64,000 bases of DNA from Escallonia rubra (Eukaryota > Streptophyta > Magnoliopsida > Escalloniales > Escalloniaceae): the NCBI GenBank assembly GCA_033065855.1, contig JAVXUO010000587.1, forward strand, positions 62,001 to 126,000, in the 5' to 3' direction. Under the pieces are notes generated by a model that saw only the letters and a list, made by a program, of their open reading frames with translations, was not told where the DNA came from and did not search any database. How positions within the stretch are numbered: position 1 is the stretch's first letter; every line of letters starts with the position of its first letter. Shown here piece after piece: positions 20,353 through 34,138 of this stretch. A program made the position numbers and the translations under genes.

Positions 20353-23300
20353 TAAGAATGGCAATGGGGCGGGTCGGATGCGGATCTTATGAAATCCATA
20401 CCCGCCCCGCCACCGGGCCATCTATGTGCAATACCATAACTGATCGATCCTAAGTTTGTTTAGAAAACCCGTTCCCATCCCGATCCGTCCCGCCCTTCCT
20501 TGTAACACTCAAAACCCGTAATAACCCTCCCCGGCCCGCTTGGTTTTCCAGAATTTTTTTCACTTTAAACATGTATTACAAAACTGCATCACAAAAAATA
20601 AAATAGACAAACATCAAATTAATGTCCAAAAATCATAAAAAACAGATTAATAGATTACATCATAGTTCAAATACATTACACCATAGTTCAAAATAAATGT
20701 TCAAATAGATTACACGAATCTGGATCCCCTGTTGTAACCCTAGTTATAGCAGGGGATCCGGATCGAGATACGTGTATGATAACGGCTGAGATGAAACCAT
20801 GTCACCAGATTCTACACAGACAACATTTACTCTCTGGAGACCATTCTTCTCTCTCCATTAACGACTTTCTCTCTCTCTCTCTCTCCAAACCCATCTGCCG
20901 ACGATAATTTCAACGCCCTCCACTTTCCGGTGACGTGGCTTCATCTCACCGTCCGGCGACACGACCACATCTCAGATTCTTCTCCGAAAATCGAAGTGGC
21001 CTGAAACCAGGGATTCTCTCTCCAAACCCAGCTGTCTCTCCATCTCTCTTTCCCCGATTCCATCTGCCGGTGGCGACGATTCCTCCACCTTCCAGCGACG
21101 ACGATTCAACTCACCTTCCGGCAAAGCGATCTACATCGAAGTGGCCTGAAATCCCATCGCCGCCATGGAAGAACCTTCATCCACCAGCGACAACACAGCC
21201 GGACAACGCAACTTCTGACACCTCATGCCTCCCCCACCTTTCAGCGACGACATCCCCTACTTTCTGGCGACACCGATCGACACTTGGTTCAGTAATTGGT
21301 TTGTTGATTTCTTGTTTCAAAGGGCCATAGAATAAATGTGCAAAGGGCCATAGAATACATGTCAAGTAGGAGTTGTTTTGTTCAGTAATTGGTTTGTTGG
21401 TTCTTGTTTCATTGTTGTATTCAAGGAATTTGGGCATTTTGTTTATTCACCAAGGCATTGCATGAATAATCTAATTTTGGTTTAATAGAAAAAAAGATGA
21501 TTTTGCTTCTTCTTTTCCATGTTTTTGTTTGGTGTTTAAAATTCTAAGGTGTGGTTGCAGAGAACTAAAGAGCAATCTATCTTTTATTCAATGTCCATCT
21601 TATTGGGTTAGTACAGAGAGACGAAGGGGTGAAGATGTGTTTCTAGAGAGAGGGAGAGAATGGTTCTGGACAGAGACAGATAGAATAGGAGAGAAGATTG
21701 ATTCACAGGAAAAGACTTTGGGGGTTTTTTGCTGGTAGGGTGACGTGGCAGATTATGGTGTGTCCATTCTAATCGGACGGCTATAACTAAGATTATAGCA
21801 TCTCTGTTGTAACCCTAGTTACAGCAGGTGATCCAGATCCAGATTACACCACATTTACGAAAAAGTTTAACGACAATACAAACACAGCAAAGCAATTACT
21901 TGGAAGCAGCAAATATGAATTATAGGCCGCATAAACCCTAGTTACTCAATTAAGCTCCTCTTCACCAAGTCCTTGCAAGTGTCGCTAGATGTAGTGGTGA
22001 CAATGTTTTAAAGCCTGTGTAAAACCATAATTGCAAAAGGAGAGTAAGGCAGCCTGAGGATGAACAAAAAAGATAGATACTTAGCTAAGACAAAATTACA
22101 ATAATTGGTTGCTTCAAAAAGCATTTGCGACTACATAAAGTATGCTTCTAATTCAGTCGATTGCAACTCCAAATTATGGTAAGTATCTCATGAAATTCTA
22201 CTAATTCCACGACTTTGTGATTATATCTATAGTATCGGAATTGAACTTTTCCTAGGCAGGTGCATCAAACACTTGCTCAAGTACAAAAATCATGCATGTC
22301 CTAATATTGAACTCTGAGAGGAAGTATAAAAATCCCAAGGGTAAAGACTAGACCATCAACCACAACTTAAAATAAGCGTCAAACTCAACAATCATGAGAT
22401 TAAGTACAGCAGAAGTAAAAACCTAAAATTAATGACATGTCTTAAACTAATTTTTCCTTGTGATGACGGTTTCCCTTGCAAAAGTTCAGCAAATATACAA
22501 CTAGCAAACCACATGTCAAGCTAATTTGCCAAGCAGCAACTCTCGAGGTTTTGCTTGGGTTGACAGATGGGAGACGTTGGTTTTGCGAATAAAGATTCTC
22601 TGAACCTGAAAGTTCACTGTAAAAAGAAAATCTCTAAAGTCTGATAAGCTAATTTGTTCATGATAGTTTTGTGCATTAAAAACAGCTAATTTACAATTCA
22701 ATCACAAAACCAAAAAAAGAAGAAGAAGATATAAAACAGTGACTCAAAAGCTAATTTATAATTCACGATTGAATTAAAATTGTGAAACACTGACCAAATA
22801 AAGCAATCATAATCATCATGTCTCTCTCTTGATCTACCGATTTACAACAATAAACAAGAAAACATAGCAAGATTTGGAATCATCATAGACTTGAATACCA
22901 TAAATCATGGAAATTGGAATGAATCCAATCAAGCTGTTGCAGTAATTTCTCATCACAAGAAATCAGTTTACAAAGAGAACATACTAAAAAGGATGGCAGT
23001 AGAATAGTAGATAAGCTAATTAACCTGGATGTAGTGGAGGTGGCAGTGACAATTGATGGTGGACGGTGGATGCCGATCAACTCTAGACTCCAGCCCGTGG
23101 TATGGTGATGACGGTGGAGGTGGATGGGTTTGGTTGTGTTAGGTGGTGGTGAGGTGGTGGTGATGGTGGGTGGTCGTCAGTTAGGTGACCGTGATGTTTT
23201 CGGGGGAGAGGGAGAGAAGATCAGAGGAAGGAAGCCAGTTGTTGGTAGGTCGGCAAGACTGAGAGAAGACATAACAGTTTAGGGTTTCGGGTGAAAGCTA

Positions 23301-23521
23301 TATATATATGCTTGGATGAACGGTTGGGATTTATTAATGCTTAGGGTTAGTATACCGGGGCGGGTGGGGGCGGATACTGGGGCGGGTTGGGCAGAATACC
23401 ATACCCGACGCTAACCCGTTGCGGATTTAAAAAAAAATTTACCATAATCGCCTCGTAACCCGGTCAAAGTCAAAATAACCCGCTCCTAACGGGGTGGGTC
23501 GGATTTAAATTGTCATCCCTA
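20353..23521. mobile_element. hAT-like non-autonomous element with GC-rich termini
   Basis: The left end reads TAAGAATGGCAAT then GGGGCGGGTCGGATGC. The right end, inverted, reads TAGGGATGACAAT then TTAAATCCGACCCACCCC. This is the same terminal style as the elements at 51435 and 59788, which have 8-bp duplications. Here flanking 8-mers agree poorly, so the copy is old or its ends are slightly off. No transposase was seen. An inner insert spans about 20725-21845, and beyond it the sequence is AT-rich with a GGTGG-rich patch (23025-23165). Confidence 0.6.
20725..21845. repeat. Nested insert bounded by ~45-bp direct repeats
   Basis: The word TTGTAACCCTAGTTATAGCA (with GGGGATCCGGATC after it) at 20731 recurs as a close copy at 21807. 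The left copy is also palindromic (GGATCCCCTG...CAGGGGATCC). Between them lie a (CT)n tract, a 5'UTR-like pyrimidine patch and a Pro/Ser-rich frame (20935-21330) with no known domain. Nature unknown; it could be a small retroelement or gene capture. Confidence 0.45.
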
Positions 23522-24344
23522 GTATGAGGCATGGTGTGTGTTAGAGGGTGCGATGCCAAAGTTATGCAACTTGGGATGTGAGAGCAGTCTATCCCAGAGC
23601 AATTGCCATAAGAGGTATTTCGTTTTGGAATATAGAAAGCAAGGATTTTTTCTACGTCCACGGGGGAGTAGATTTCCTATAATGAATCCTCCTTCCATCT
23701 GTTATTGGTAATAAGGGTCACTGACTCGAGAGATATTGTCGCTAAAGTTATTGGTGGATATTTGATTACGAGGGCATGAGGGAATCCAGCTATCACTACT
23801 TCGAGGTTTTGAGCAACCATTTCCTACTTGCCCAGAACGAAGAAAACGCAACTATATAATTGCATTGCTGCAAAAATAGATGGTTGTTGAGGAACAGGAA
23901 TACGAAGCAATTCTCACAAAGGGAAATATGTTTTGAAATACTACAGGAAGATAGAGTTTTTGGGAGGGGCTAAATCTACACCCTTTTTTATAAACTCACC
24001 TTTTTGTAACCGAAGAGTTTAAAAGTATCGCTAACGCCTTTTTTTAGCGACAAAGGGGTGTAAAATTAATCGCATCCAAAGAGGACGTCATGTGCGCTAT
24101 TGCATTGTCATGATCAACATGAATAAATACAAAGCTCAAAATGGCAAAAATAATCACCTCGTTTTCCACGTGATACAATGTAACGACATAATTTTACATG
24201 ATTCTACGGAGATTGAATCCCTCTTCAGTTTTCTACTGATTAGGAAGAATTCTGCATGGTCTTGTGAATCTGTACTTGGAAGATGCCTTGGCCATTGAAG
24301 GAAAATGGCCATTTCCTGTATCAGTGTCCTGTATCAGTGTACCA
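23522..24344. other. 3' flank of the FYVE gene; short repeat at 23970-24070
   Basis: The stretch around 23970-24070 (CTACACCCTTTTTT, ATCGCTAACGCC, AAAGGGGTGTAAA) resembles the repeats at 49250-49385 and 50078-50203. The rest should include the 3'UTR of the minus-strand gene ending at 24345. Confidence 0.45.
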
Positions 24345-27300
24345 CTATGGAGTAAACGACTTCAGCTCTTTCTCAAGCATTTTGGCCCTCCGAAGAGCAT
24401 CCAAGGCCTCCGCCTGCTGTCCTGAACGTTTGAAGTTTACTGCCTTTACCTTCTCCGCCTTAATCCGTTCTTCCAGTTGGTTTCTCCTTGAGCTAGGGCT
24501 TTCATTCGTAACAGCAACAGGTCTTGAAGGCTCGGGTCTCTCAGGGCCTCGGGAGGCAACACTGGCACCTTCAATTCCAATGGCTCTCAGAGCAGATAAA
24601 AGCTGAGGATCGAGAAGATCCTCAACACCAACAACGTCTACTGGCTCAGCAGACAATTTCATGGGATCGTGGGTGGCCAGCTCCTCCAGTTGGGTTTCAA
24701 GAGCTTTAGCCAGTTCGAACTCAGCTTCTGCTTCTTGAGTTCGACCTTCCCTTCTCAGCTTCAGTGCCTGACGTTTGTGGCCAAGAGACTCCTGTTGTAA
24801 CTTAAAACGATCACGACTAGACATTTTTGGAGCTGAACTTGGAGCCGAACTTGTAGCAACACTAGAACTCAAGACATCGTTGGAACTAGTGCTGGGTTCG
24901 GTAGGTTGGTCCTCCAGACTCTTTTCTAGAATCTTTGCTTGCCGAAGTTCATCCTTGGCTTCTGTCAGTTTCCCCGCTCTCTTCAGAGTGAGTGCCTTCC
25001 TCCTATGAGCCATGATTTCTTGTTCAGGGGAGCTGGGATTGCTTTTAGAAGCCATTATACTAGGGGAGTCTGCTTCAACGATATGTTGCTCAAAACTTGC
25101 ACGTACTACTTCACTTTTACCATGTCTAACCAGGTCCCCGCTTCCCATGCCTTCAGTGGGACCCTTCTGGGGTTCCACTGGAATGGCGGCTTCTGAAAAA
25201 TCGGCTCCATCACCTCCATCAGCTGCATTTTTCATAGAAGAATTAACGACGACTTCTTTCTTGGGCCTGCTAAATTCAACTGGAACCTCCTGCTTCGTTG
25301 CTTCCATCTCTTCTAGCTGAGTCTCTAATAGTTTTGCCATTTTAAGCACTTCTTCCGCCTCATCAGCCTCTCCTTGACGTCTCAGAGCAAGGGACTTTCT
25401 TTTGAGACCCAAGAGTTCCCTCTGGATTTCACCTTTAGTCCTCTTGGATGCACCGACTTTACTACTGTTCTGACCTTGAACAGTAGAGGACTCGCTCGTT
25501 TGAACAGATGTATTATAGCTTTCTTTAGGTGGGGATTCAACATTTTCTTTACTTTCTTCTTTCCAACCCAAATTTTGTAGAAGCAAAAGATATGATGGAT
25601 CATGCATGTCTTGATCCGTCACAGCCTCCTCTTCATCTCCAACATCTGGAACAGAAGAGGTATCAACAACCTTATTACTAACATTCGACCGTATGACCTT
25701 GACTTTTGAAGTATCATCCATATCTGCAAGCTGCTGCTCAAGAACTTTTCCTTTCTTCAACTCTTCGTCTGCCTCATTAATTCGACCTTCCCTTCTCAAA
25801 GCAAGAGCCCTTTTCTTCAGGCCCAGAAGCTCCCTTTGTATCACTAATTTACTCTTTGGTGCCAGTTTAGGGTGCACGTCTTCTGTTCCATTGACATCCA
25901 CCTGATCTGGCTTTAGTGATTTTTCAGCGGAATTTGAGACTGAACCCTTCTGAGCCACTGAAGAACTGTGTGACATCAAGTTAGTCCCTTGAGAATCACA
26001 ACTCTCAAGCTCCCCTTGAAGTAATTTTGCCTTCTTTAGCAGTGCCATGGCCTCAGCAGTATTCCCCGCCCTTTTTTGATTAACAGCTTCTCTTTTCAAA
26101 GACTGGATTTCACTTAATAGTGCTTCTTTGTCAACTGGGGCAAATTGCGGCTGAATGTCTTCAGGATGATCATGTTCTTCAGTCCAACCTAATGATTGCA
26201 AAGCAGCGGCTAATTCTGGATCATCCATATCGTCCTCAGTAACTTCAAGTTTACTTTCGAGGCCAATACCATCATCAATTTCCATAAGGTGACCAAAATT
26301 CAAATTAACGTGATGCTGGTTCCCAATTGACACATCATCATGTTTATCGACATCCATGCTACGAATCAAAGATGAAAGCTCGTCATCTGAATATTCAGCA
26401 TCAGCCAAGAATTCCTGTTCCTCAATTTGCTTTTCGAGAATTTTAGCCTTCTTTAGTTCTTCTTTCGCCTCCACGAGTTTACCTTCACGCTTCAGTGTAA
26501 CAGCCTTTTTCTTGTGAGCAATTACCTGGGACTTGTCAATTCCATGGGTTCTCTGAGAATCTTCTCCAAGAAGAGAAGACAGTTCACCCTCCAAACTCAT
26601 GCTAGCTGGCTTTTTATCTGTACTATGCAGATCCATATCAGACCATCCCAATTGTTTGAGTTCAGCAGCAAGGTCATCCTTATCTCTACTCGCATGAGAA
26701 GAATGCTCAGATCTCCGGCTACCATCTCTGGGCTCATCTTTAATTTTCTCCATGCCGTTCATCTTGCTGGAGGACAAAGCCCTTTTACGACTTTTTCTTA
26801 ACTGTAGCTCTAAAGCTCCAGCCTGCCTTTCGAGCTCTTTTCCCCTTTTAAAAGCCCTTAAAGCTTCATCAGATTTTCCTTCAGCTTTCAGAATTTTATA
26901 CTTCTGTTTTTCATCCAGAGCTTGTTGTCGCAATCCTTCAGGGGTAGTGGATCCTGCCTCCACACTAGTGGGAGCATCAAGAGAGAAGCTTCTAAGTATT
27001 TCTGCTCCATCAGTTTCGCTAGTGACGACTGTAGAGTTCGAGTATGATGCGCTACTGCTACCACGTTTCATGTTAATAGCAGATTCTTGTCCTGATGAAA
27101 CTGATTCATTTCCGCTTTTGCCCAGAATCTTGTTTAAAACTTCATCCTCAAACTTAGAAGTTTGATTCAAAGTGCCTGCATGGGTGTCAGTATTTAGTAG
27201 TTAAGGCAATTGCTATTTAGAGGGAAATTTTTTTGATAAGAAGTTTGAACGAAAAACAGAAAAAAACCATTTTTGTAGAAACGTGAGAGAGCTGTAGTTG

Positions 27301-30300
27301 ATTTCTTGGGAAGTACATTTTCCCTAATAAAGGCAACTAATTTCAACAGTTTTTTCATTCATTTAATTACACAAGAGGGCCCATGAGGGGCTCATGCAGG
27401 TTGAAAATTGAGCTGAAACTTGCAAAAGAACTATAAGTATCTGTACTGAATTTGTATAAAAAGCAAAATTTTCCGAGGTTAAATCATGGGAATAGAAGGA
27501 TGTTCAGTAACTGCCATAGAGGATTGGAGCCGAGCTTAACTATCTATTATGGTGCAAATGACTACATAAAACTCTCTTCTACACGATTGGTGGAAGAGTA
27601 TTAACTGATTCTCATTAGAAATACAGTTGTTTTCAGTTAAAAAAAAAGGATATGTTCGATGAAGACAATGCTAATAGACCAAAGTGCTATGAAGCATAAC
27701 AGAAGAGGCTACAATTTGTGATTTGCAGCAAAAAATAGCTCTTATTAACATTGAAATTGTCAAAGGCAAGTATCTCTATCCTGAGAAAGAAAAAAATGAA
27801 GAAAAGAAAGAATGAAAGAAGGAACACACACACACAGAGGGGTGGTATAGGGGCAACTCAACTAGAACAATGTAGTTAAAAAAGCCAGGCATTTGTAAAG
27901 TCTTACAACTTACCTTTTCCAGCTTTATTCTTGTGTCCATGTCGCATCTCAAAACGCGCTGCCTCTTCGAGTTTCTTACAGGGCTCACAAACACGCACTG
28001 GTGAATCACCTTGTCCACGTAAGATCATTCTTTGCTGTGTACAACTGCTGCAAAATATGCCCCCACACCTGCGGCAGTGATGCTGAAAACCCATGTTAAA
28101 ATTCAACAGCTGATACAAGGAAGATGGACAAGTAAAAGCTTGTATATTTAAACAAAATCAGACACTCTAGCTAGGTAGGTGCTTTATGATGGGAAATGCT
28201 TAAAAGGACTTTCATATTTTACTTTACTTAATCACGGTACTATTTACCAGATTAGAGCTTCAAAAACAACTACACTAGGATTCTGGCCAATAAATGCAGA
28301 AAAAGTTCATATACCGAACAGAATAGCAACAATGAAGAGTCCACAGAGAAAATACTTTTCCATAGTACAATTTGCAACCACGAGTATCTGTTCTTATGAA
28401 CTTGCATACAACTAAAACACTTACTTGTTTTGTAGCCGGGAGTACCGGGCCCAATAAATTTTCAGTATGCAAGGAGAAAGTTGAAAAGCCCCAAAACGGT
28501 TCCTATCAGGAAGCTTGTAATATAAACCTTAAAATCAAGCTACAATTACTCACGACTATGTAGAAAATAGACCAGAACTAGTCTTCAACAATCAAGAGAG
28601 CCTCACCACCCAAGAGCTCGCCCTTAAGCACGAGTTACAAGCTTGGCTTGAGGCTGAAGCTTGGCGTCTAACCTCCATGACATAGTAAACATCCATGAAG
28701 CGTAGGCCGTTCGGCGTTCAGAAACCAGCAGGCTCTATCACAGGAAGGCCAAACGTGGATCCACCACCCTCATCAAAATTTCTCGATATCCACACCAGAT
28801 AGAACCCCACACATATTTCTTTTAACCCCCACCCACCCCAACAACTTACACTGCTCCTCAATTTACCCAACCCACCCACACTCCTTTACAGCCAATTGCC
28901 TATTCATATTACTCGACCCACCCTGCTGCTGACCCTGTTGTATCCTTAAATCACAAGCATTTGCAGTTACTGAACTCTAAAAATATTATTTGCTTCATTT
29001 TAGGGCTAACTATTATTACAGATTTTCAAAGTTCCAAATCATCCGTAAATGGTACACACTTTAGTCCAGGCAAACGAATGGTAAAAATTTTTGCTTCACC
29101 ACGTTGGCAAATGGATTTAAACTGATATAGGTGGAACATACACAAAGGGTGTGCATAGATATCTACAAGGGCATACATTCCTTGTCCAGAAGGATCAAAC
29201 AAAGTTTGATACATTGCTTGGAGCAGCAAATGCTCCTTTAAGAATGGCACAGAGAGATACTTGGCTTGGATATACAAAGCTTAGATGTTTGATCTGTCAC
29301 AGAAAGACATTTTACAGTTTACACTAACTTACTAGAGTATTTTTAAGGCATTATAGTCTTCATTTTTAAGGCATTATAGCCTTCATTTCTAGTTGCTATA
29401 GAGGTACTTGGCAAGACACTTCCTTCGATTTGTAACTGCTGACTAACTTATTAAAAAAAATTACTTAGATAACAAAATCTTTTAAAACATGGTTGACCAA
29501 ACAGATCAATGGCGCCCTTCTGCCTTCTGTTGAATATATAGAACGTTTATGCTACCATCTCCACAATCACGCCTCTGCCAATCAAAGTAGTTGAAAAGAG
29601 CCTCGAAGCCCATGGCCACCAATAGCTCCCAGAACTAGGTTGCCCCTTCTGCTTATTCTCAAGCATTCAGTTCAGGATAGTCTCACCGATATAAATAAGA
29701 CTTTAATATCGGCCAGCAAAGAACCTTTCCACCAACCATCTGATCTGATCTCTGCACCTCAGGCATGGGTTACCAGTCTGGCACCAACTAATAGGTAAAT
29801 CAATTTAATCTCATCTTTCAACAGTTTGTCAAGGTCTTTGTGTTTACTTGCGTTATTTTTTAGCAAAAGAAGGCCTAGCACATACATACTCCTATGTCCT
29901 TCAACCTTTGCCTCTTCTTCACAATCCAAGAGAAGAAACTTCTCATGGTTTCCTTAAAGGCTTCTCTCCACCCAAAACTATCACCTTGCAGACCCACTAT
30001 ATTTGACAAGTCAAACTATATGTCAATCCAAGATGCATCTTCCTCTCCAGGACTTCATAGAACGTTTCTTCAGACAACCAAAAAATTTTCCCTTACCACA
30101 TCTATCTCGAGCACTGCCCACATTTTTTAGGGTATGTAGGAACTCTGTCACTTTTGAGAACTGTTATCTCCAACTGTGAGGCTTGTTGGCAGTTTCATTA
30201 AAGCCTAAAAAGAAGATGTCATCAACTCAGGATACAAAATCCCCGGCACACCTCATACTGTCCAAACATAGTGCCAAAACCAATGCTTGGAAAAATTTCT

Positions 30301-31686
30301 TGCATTGCACATCACAGCACTTCCCTAACAAGTGGCATGCTAGGCTACCTTAGCCTTGGGGTGGTACAAAACCAATTTCCAAAATTCTTTTCGACGGACT
30401 CCCTTCAAGAGAGTCTAAAACTATGACGTATCTCACCTTTGAATTTATCAGAACAGCAAGAACTCAACTCATGGTGATGAATATCCGGAATACTAAGAAT
30501 TATGATACTACTCATCAAAAGAACTTCCTTCAAGCTTTTCTGTTAAGTGCACCTACGAATTTGTGGATCAACAACTTGATGAGTGAAATTCAGTGACAAC
30601 AAAAAAAGGCACTTTGGTTGAGCTGGGAAGTACAGAAGGTTTCTTCCCTGCAGGAGTCAATCCCAGCGGGGGAAGGGAGGGGGTGGGCGGTGTCCTATTT
30701 TTGCCTCCAACCTATATCATCAGACCTCCAAGGCTCCCTGCAACAATATGAAAATACCACCGAGGTTCGATTACCCCTTTATGATTTTTGCCCACATAGG
30801 TAAAGTAGCCTATCAACTCAGCTTCCCTTGCTTAACAAAAATAAAACGCCTTCCCTCTCACCACAAAAATCCAAGCACTCCTTTTTATGTTTCTTTTGGA
30901 AGCAAAGCAAGGTGATTATGGGCCCTGATGGAGTATGGTGGATACTGTTGCTATTCATTGAGTGAAGTTTGGTTAATGCAACAACACTGCTGCCAGTCAG
31001 CTTTTCTCGATTGGCATATTCGCTGCCTAAAGACGCCTCTTGAGATGTGCTTAGTTTCCTAACTTCCAGCAATTGACTGATTAAGGGGGGGGGGGGGGGG
31101 GGAAGGCAACAGCATGGCTTCACCTATGCTTCTATCACAACTATCGTGACTTCTTAAAAACAATAGTCAGTGGACATGGCTACGTCATAGACTGATTGGT
31201 TAAGCAGTTCAACAATTACACCCCGTAAAGATTAAGCAATCTATGTCACCAGATTCACTAATTAGGTCATATTTCAACTAAAGAACCCAAATTAGACAAA
31301 AGCAAAATAAAATAAAAACTTAAAAACCAACAGGAAAGACCCAATATCTTAACCTACTCGTGATCAACAATTTCAGGCATACAACTGCCATCAAATAAGA
31401 TACTCCAGTCATAGAACCCAAAAGATCCAATTTCAGCACATGATCAAGATTAAAAGGTTAATACTTCAAATTAGCCAGCCAATATTGAGGCATGGTTCTA
31501 AGAGGGAAACTGGGTAGTTAATAAGGACACGTAAATGGGTCATGAGATCACATAGAGGAGATGGAAAAGAACCTTGCGATTGATGAAGGTGAACTGAGTA
31601 GAACATCCTTGGCAATGTGTGGCATCGACCACCCAATTATTGCCTCTCAGTGATGGCTTTGGTGGTAATCCGATCTTCTCCAACAT
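24345..31686 (-). CDS. FYVE zinc-finger protein with eight MIT-like helical repeats
   Basis: Three coding exons, 31686-31573, 28082-27914 and 27175-24345, join in frame to 1037 aa. The N-terminal FYVE finger (residues ~18-75) is complete: WVVD at 18-21, CxxC at 25/28, RKHHCRRCG at 37-45, FCSSC, and RVCEPC with the eighth cysteine. It splits across exons 1 and 2. FYVE fingers bind phosphatidylinositol 3-phosphate on endosomes. Downstream, a ~35-residue helical motif (K..A...KR.GK..EA...L..AK.LE..L) occurs eight times, separated by acidic Ser-rich linkers. A short LGW motif recurs three times (LKQLGW, LQSLGW, LQNLGW). The repeats resemble MIT or coiled-coil helices that bind ESCRT-type partners. 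It looks like the plant-specific FYVE protein group of At1g61690 type (recalled, not searched). Role in endosomal trafficking is inferred. Intron 1 is 3.5 kb. Confidence 0.88.
28083..31572 (-). other. Large first intron of the FYVE gene
   Basis: Holds no recognised gene. An 83-residue open frame on the minus strand (29277-29026) does not match a family I know. A G run of about 18 lies at 31086-31103. The 28600-30800 part reads like decayed, GC-poor insert DNA with short frames only. Confidence 0.5.
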
Positions 31687-32265
31687 CTTTCCCTTTAGCT
31701 GTATTTTGCTGATTTGAATCCTTAAACAAGGAACCCAGTCTATTGAAACAAAAAGGGTCTCTTTTTTTAAGCTTCTTTGATTCGATTAAGGGCAAAATTA
31801 TTTCGGAGTTGAAGAAGGATTGGGAGGGGAGAGAGAATTGACTTGCCGTAATGACAGTTCTTACTTCTTAGGCAAAAGGGAGAACAACGACGTCGCCCCG
31901 TTTCCCACATGCTAAACGGCGACGTTTTCAATTGGTTTCCAATCGTGGCAAGCACATCATCAAATGTCTGAAGTTCAGAATTTATCTTGCTCTTGCTTAA
32001 ATTTAACGGTCGGTCACAATCTTCTTGTGGGACGTAATTTTCCTAGTGCCAAATGCAAAAGACTGAATGACCTTGTCCGAGGTAAGAAGTAAGAGCTAAG
32101 AGCTCTAAGACCGTTATTTCATAATCGGAATAGAATAAGGTCTTTACCTTCTCGAGCTGTGAGGGTATCCAAAACCTCTATTTGGATTACATCTTTCAAT
32201 TTAAAATCAAGGCAACTCTTAGGTAACAAAGCTTGAAGGCATCTTTCTGGCCAACTCCACATATG

Positions 32266-34138
32266 TAGAGATGTCAAAAGGGCCGAGCAGCCCGCGGGCT
32301 AGCACGACCCGGCCCGTTTTTTGCCTGGGCTGGCTCAGCCCTCTCGTGAACAGTAGTTGCCCGAAATTATAGGGCTTTGGACCTGGGCTTGGACCAGGCC
32401 GGAGTATTCAAGAAAAAAGCACGGGTCAAGCCCGGCCCAAAAAATCCCGGGTTTTGGCTCGTCCCGAAAATGGCCTGGTTTTGGCCCAGTTTTTGGCCCA
32501 ATTCTGCCCTTTTCTGGCAGGCCCCACGGTTTTTCAAATTTATTTTTCCCCCCAACAACCATATATGTTATTTAAAGTTTTTTGTGTTACCAACATCATA
32601 TTTGGTTCAAGCATTAAAGTTGAATATTCCTAATATATATGCTGAGATCTGAACTCTTCCACGTTATGTTTGTCTTTGAGTCATTAATCCCATTTGGAAT
32701 TTGAGATAGTGTAAGTTTGAATTGAATTTATCAGTTTCCTATGTTTTGTTGTTTTAATTCCACTTCACATTAAAATTCTACATACTTTTTTTTTTTTTTG
32801 CATAGACAAACTCAAAAATTGACTAGTGCTTTTCTCACTACTCAATCTTAAATATATATTTTCATATGCATATAATTAACTTATATACTTACGAGTACTA
32901 AATGTGAGTAGCATTTATTCGAATTATTTTTAAACTATTGTGCGTGTTCACAAAAAAAAAATCCATAATGAGAATGTAAAAAAGTATGCAAATTATATAA
33001 CCTCAATACATATGTGATACTAGTCCTAATGCATATATGAATCTTTTCGCTGATCATATGAAATTGAAGATTATAAATGCTTCAATATTATAAGACGTCC
33101 TTTGATGCACAAAATATGGTCATATTAGATCAATTTTGTTACGGTGGTGACTAAAATCTTCACATAGTATAATTTTTGGCTCCCTCGATGATCATAATGA
33201 TGATGATAGTCATCTACGCTTCTCATATATCTTCAAAGATCGATCGAGGAGAATGATTAGTATGGCCTCAAATCCAAACTGGTTGAAGATTTTGCAAGGG
33301 AGACGAGACTACCAAGGACATGTGCCTCATAGATGCTGCATTCTATGAATGGACAATAGAGTTCTTTTTGTTCTGATAATTCTTTCTTACTTAAAGCATG
33401 ATAATTATGAAACTTTAGTTCAGAATATATGATGATGCATTGTTATACCAAGTTATCTCTGCTTCCACTTAGGTACGAACCTGACGAGATTGAATCATGT
33501 AGTGTTGTGACTTGTTTGTCGCCAAAAAATAATAGTATATATATTCAACATACCATATTGTTAACTTTGTATCGTTGTTGACATGAGAGAGAAATCATTT
33601 CAACTATAGCAAATTCGGCAATTGACTTTTCGAGTCATTATTAGCTAGAGATTCCGTGGCAGACCTAACTCATATGCAATTAGAAGCAGACTATAAATAA
33701 TCCTGAAGAGATTGAATCCAAGTCAGACCTATAACTTGTTTTTTATTTTTTGTGATGACGTATATCCTTGACCATGAATTTAACATGGCTCCGCTATGGT
33801 TGAACAACACGAAGATCTCTTAGCAATAGCCGTTGCAATTTTGCGTGTGTGTGTGTCACACATATTATTACATTACAATTTACTTACATAATAACAAGAA
33901 AAAACCGAAATTAAAGTCTTTACTTTGAATAACAAGAAATTAAAAAAAACACACACACACAGGTTGGGCCCGGGCCCGGCCTAAGCCCGGTCTTAAATAT
34001 TGGGCCTAGGGCCAAGGCTTGGACTGGGCCTAGATACCCCTCTTCTCTGGCCCGGCCCGGCCCGTTTCCCCACCACAGTGCCCTGGCCCCGGCCCTTTTT
34101 CACTTCTGGCCCGCTGGGCCGGCCCATTGACACCTCGG
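32266..34138. mobile_element. hAT-like element with GGCCCGGCCC-rich termini
   Basis: The left terminus TAGAGATGTCAA followed by GGGCCGAGC...GACCCGGCCCG pairs with the inverted right terminus GAGGTGTCAATGGGCCGGCCC. CATATG flanks both sides (32260-32265 and 34139-34144) as a likely target duplication, with weaker agreement over 8 bp. Interior is AT-rich without transposase. Removing it joins an RNase-H-like frame (see 34139-34395), which supports the borders. Confidence 0.7.

Noticed and set aside
20935..21330. 131-aa Pro/Ser-rich frame as a gene
   Set aside because: No ATG start, no known domain, and it lies inside a nested repeat insert; codon pattern looks like low-complexity DNA.
28969..29280. 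83-aa minus-strand frame in the FYVE intron as an intronic gene
   Set aside because: No recognisable domain, and it lies in a large intron full of decayed sequence.
32335..32652. Overlapping frames rich in Gly, Pro and Lys
   Set aside because: Produced by the GGCCC-rich terminus of the hAT element in several frames on both strands.
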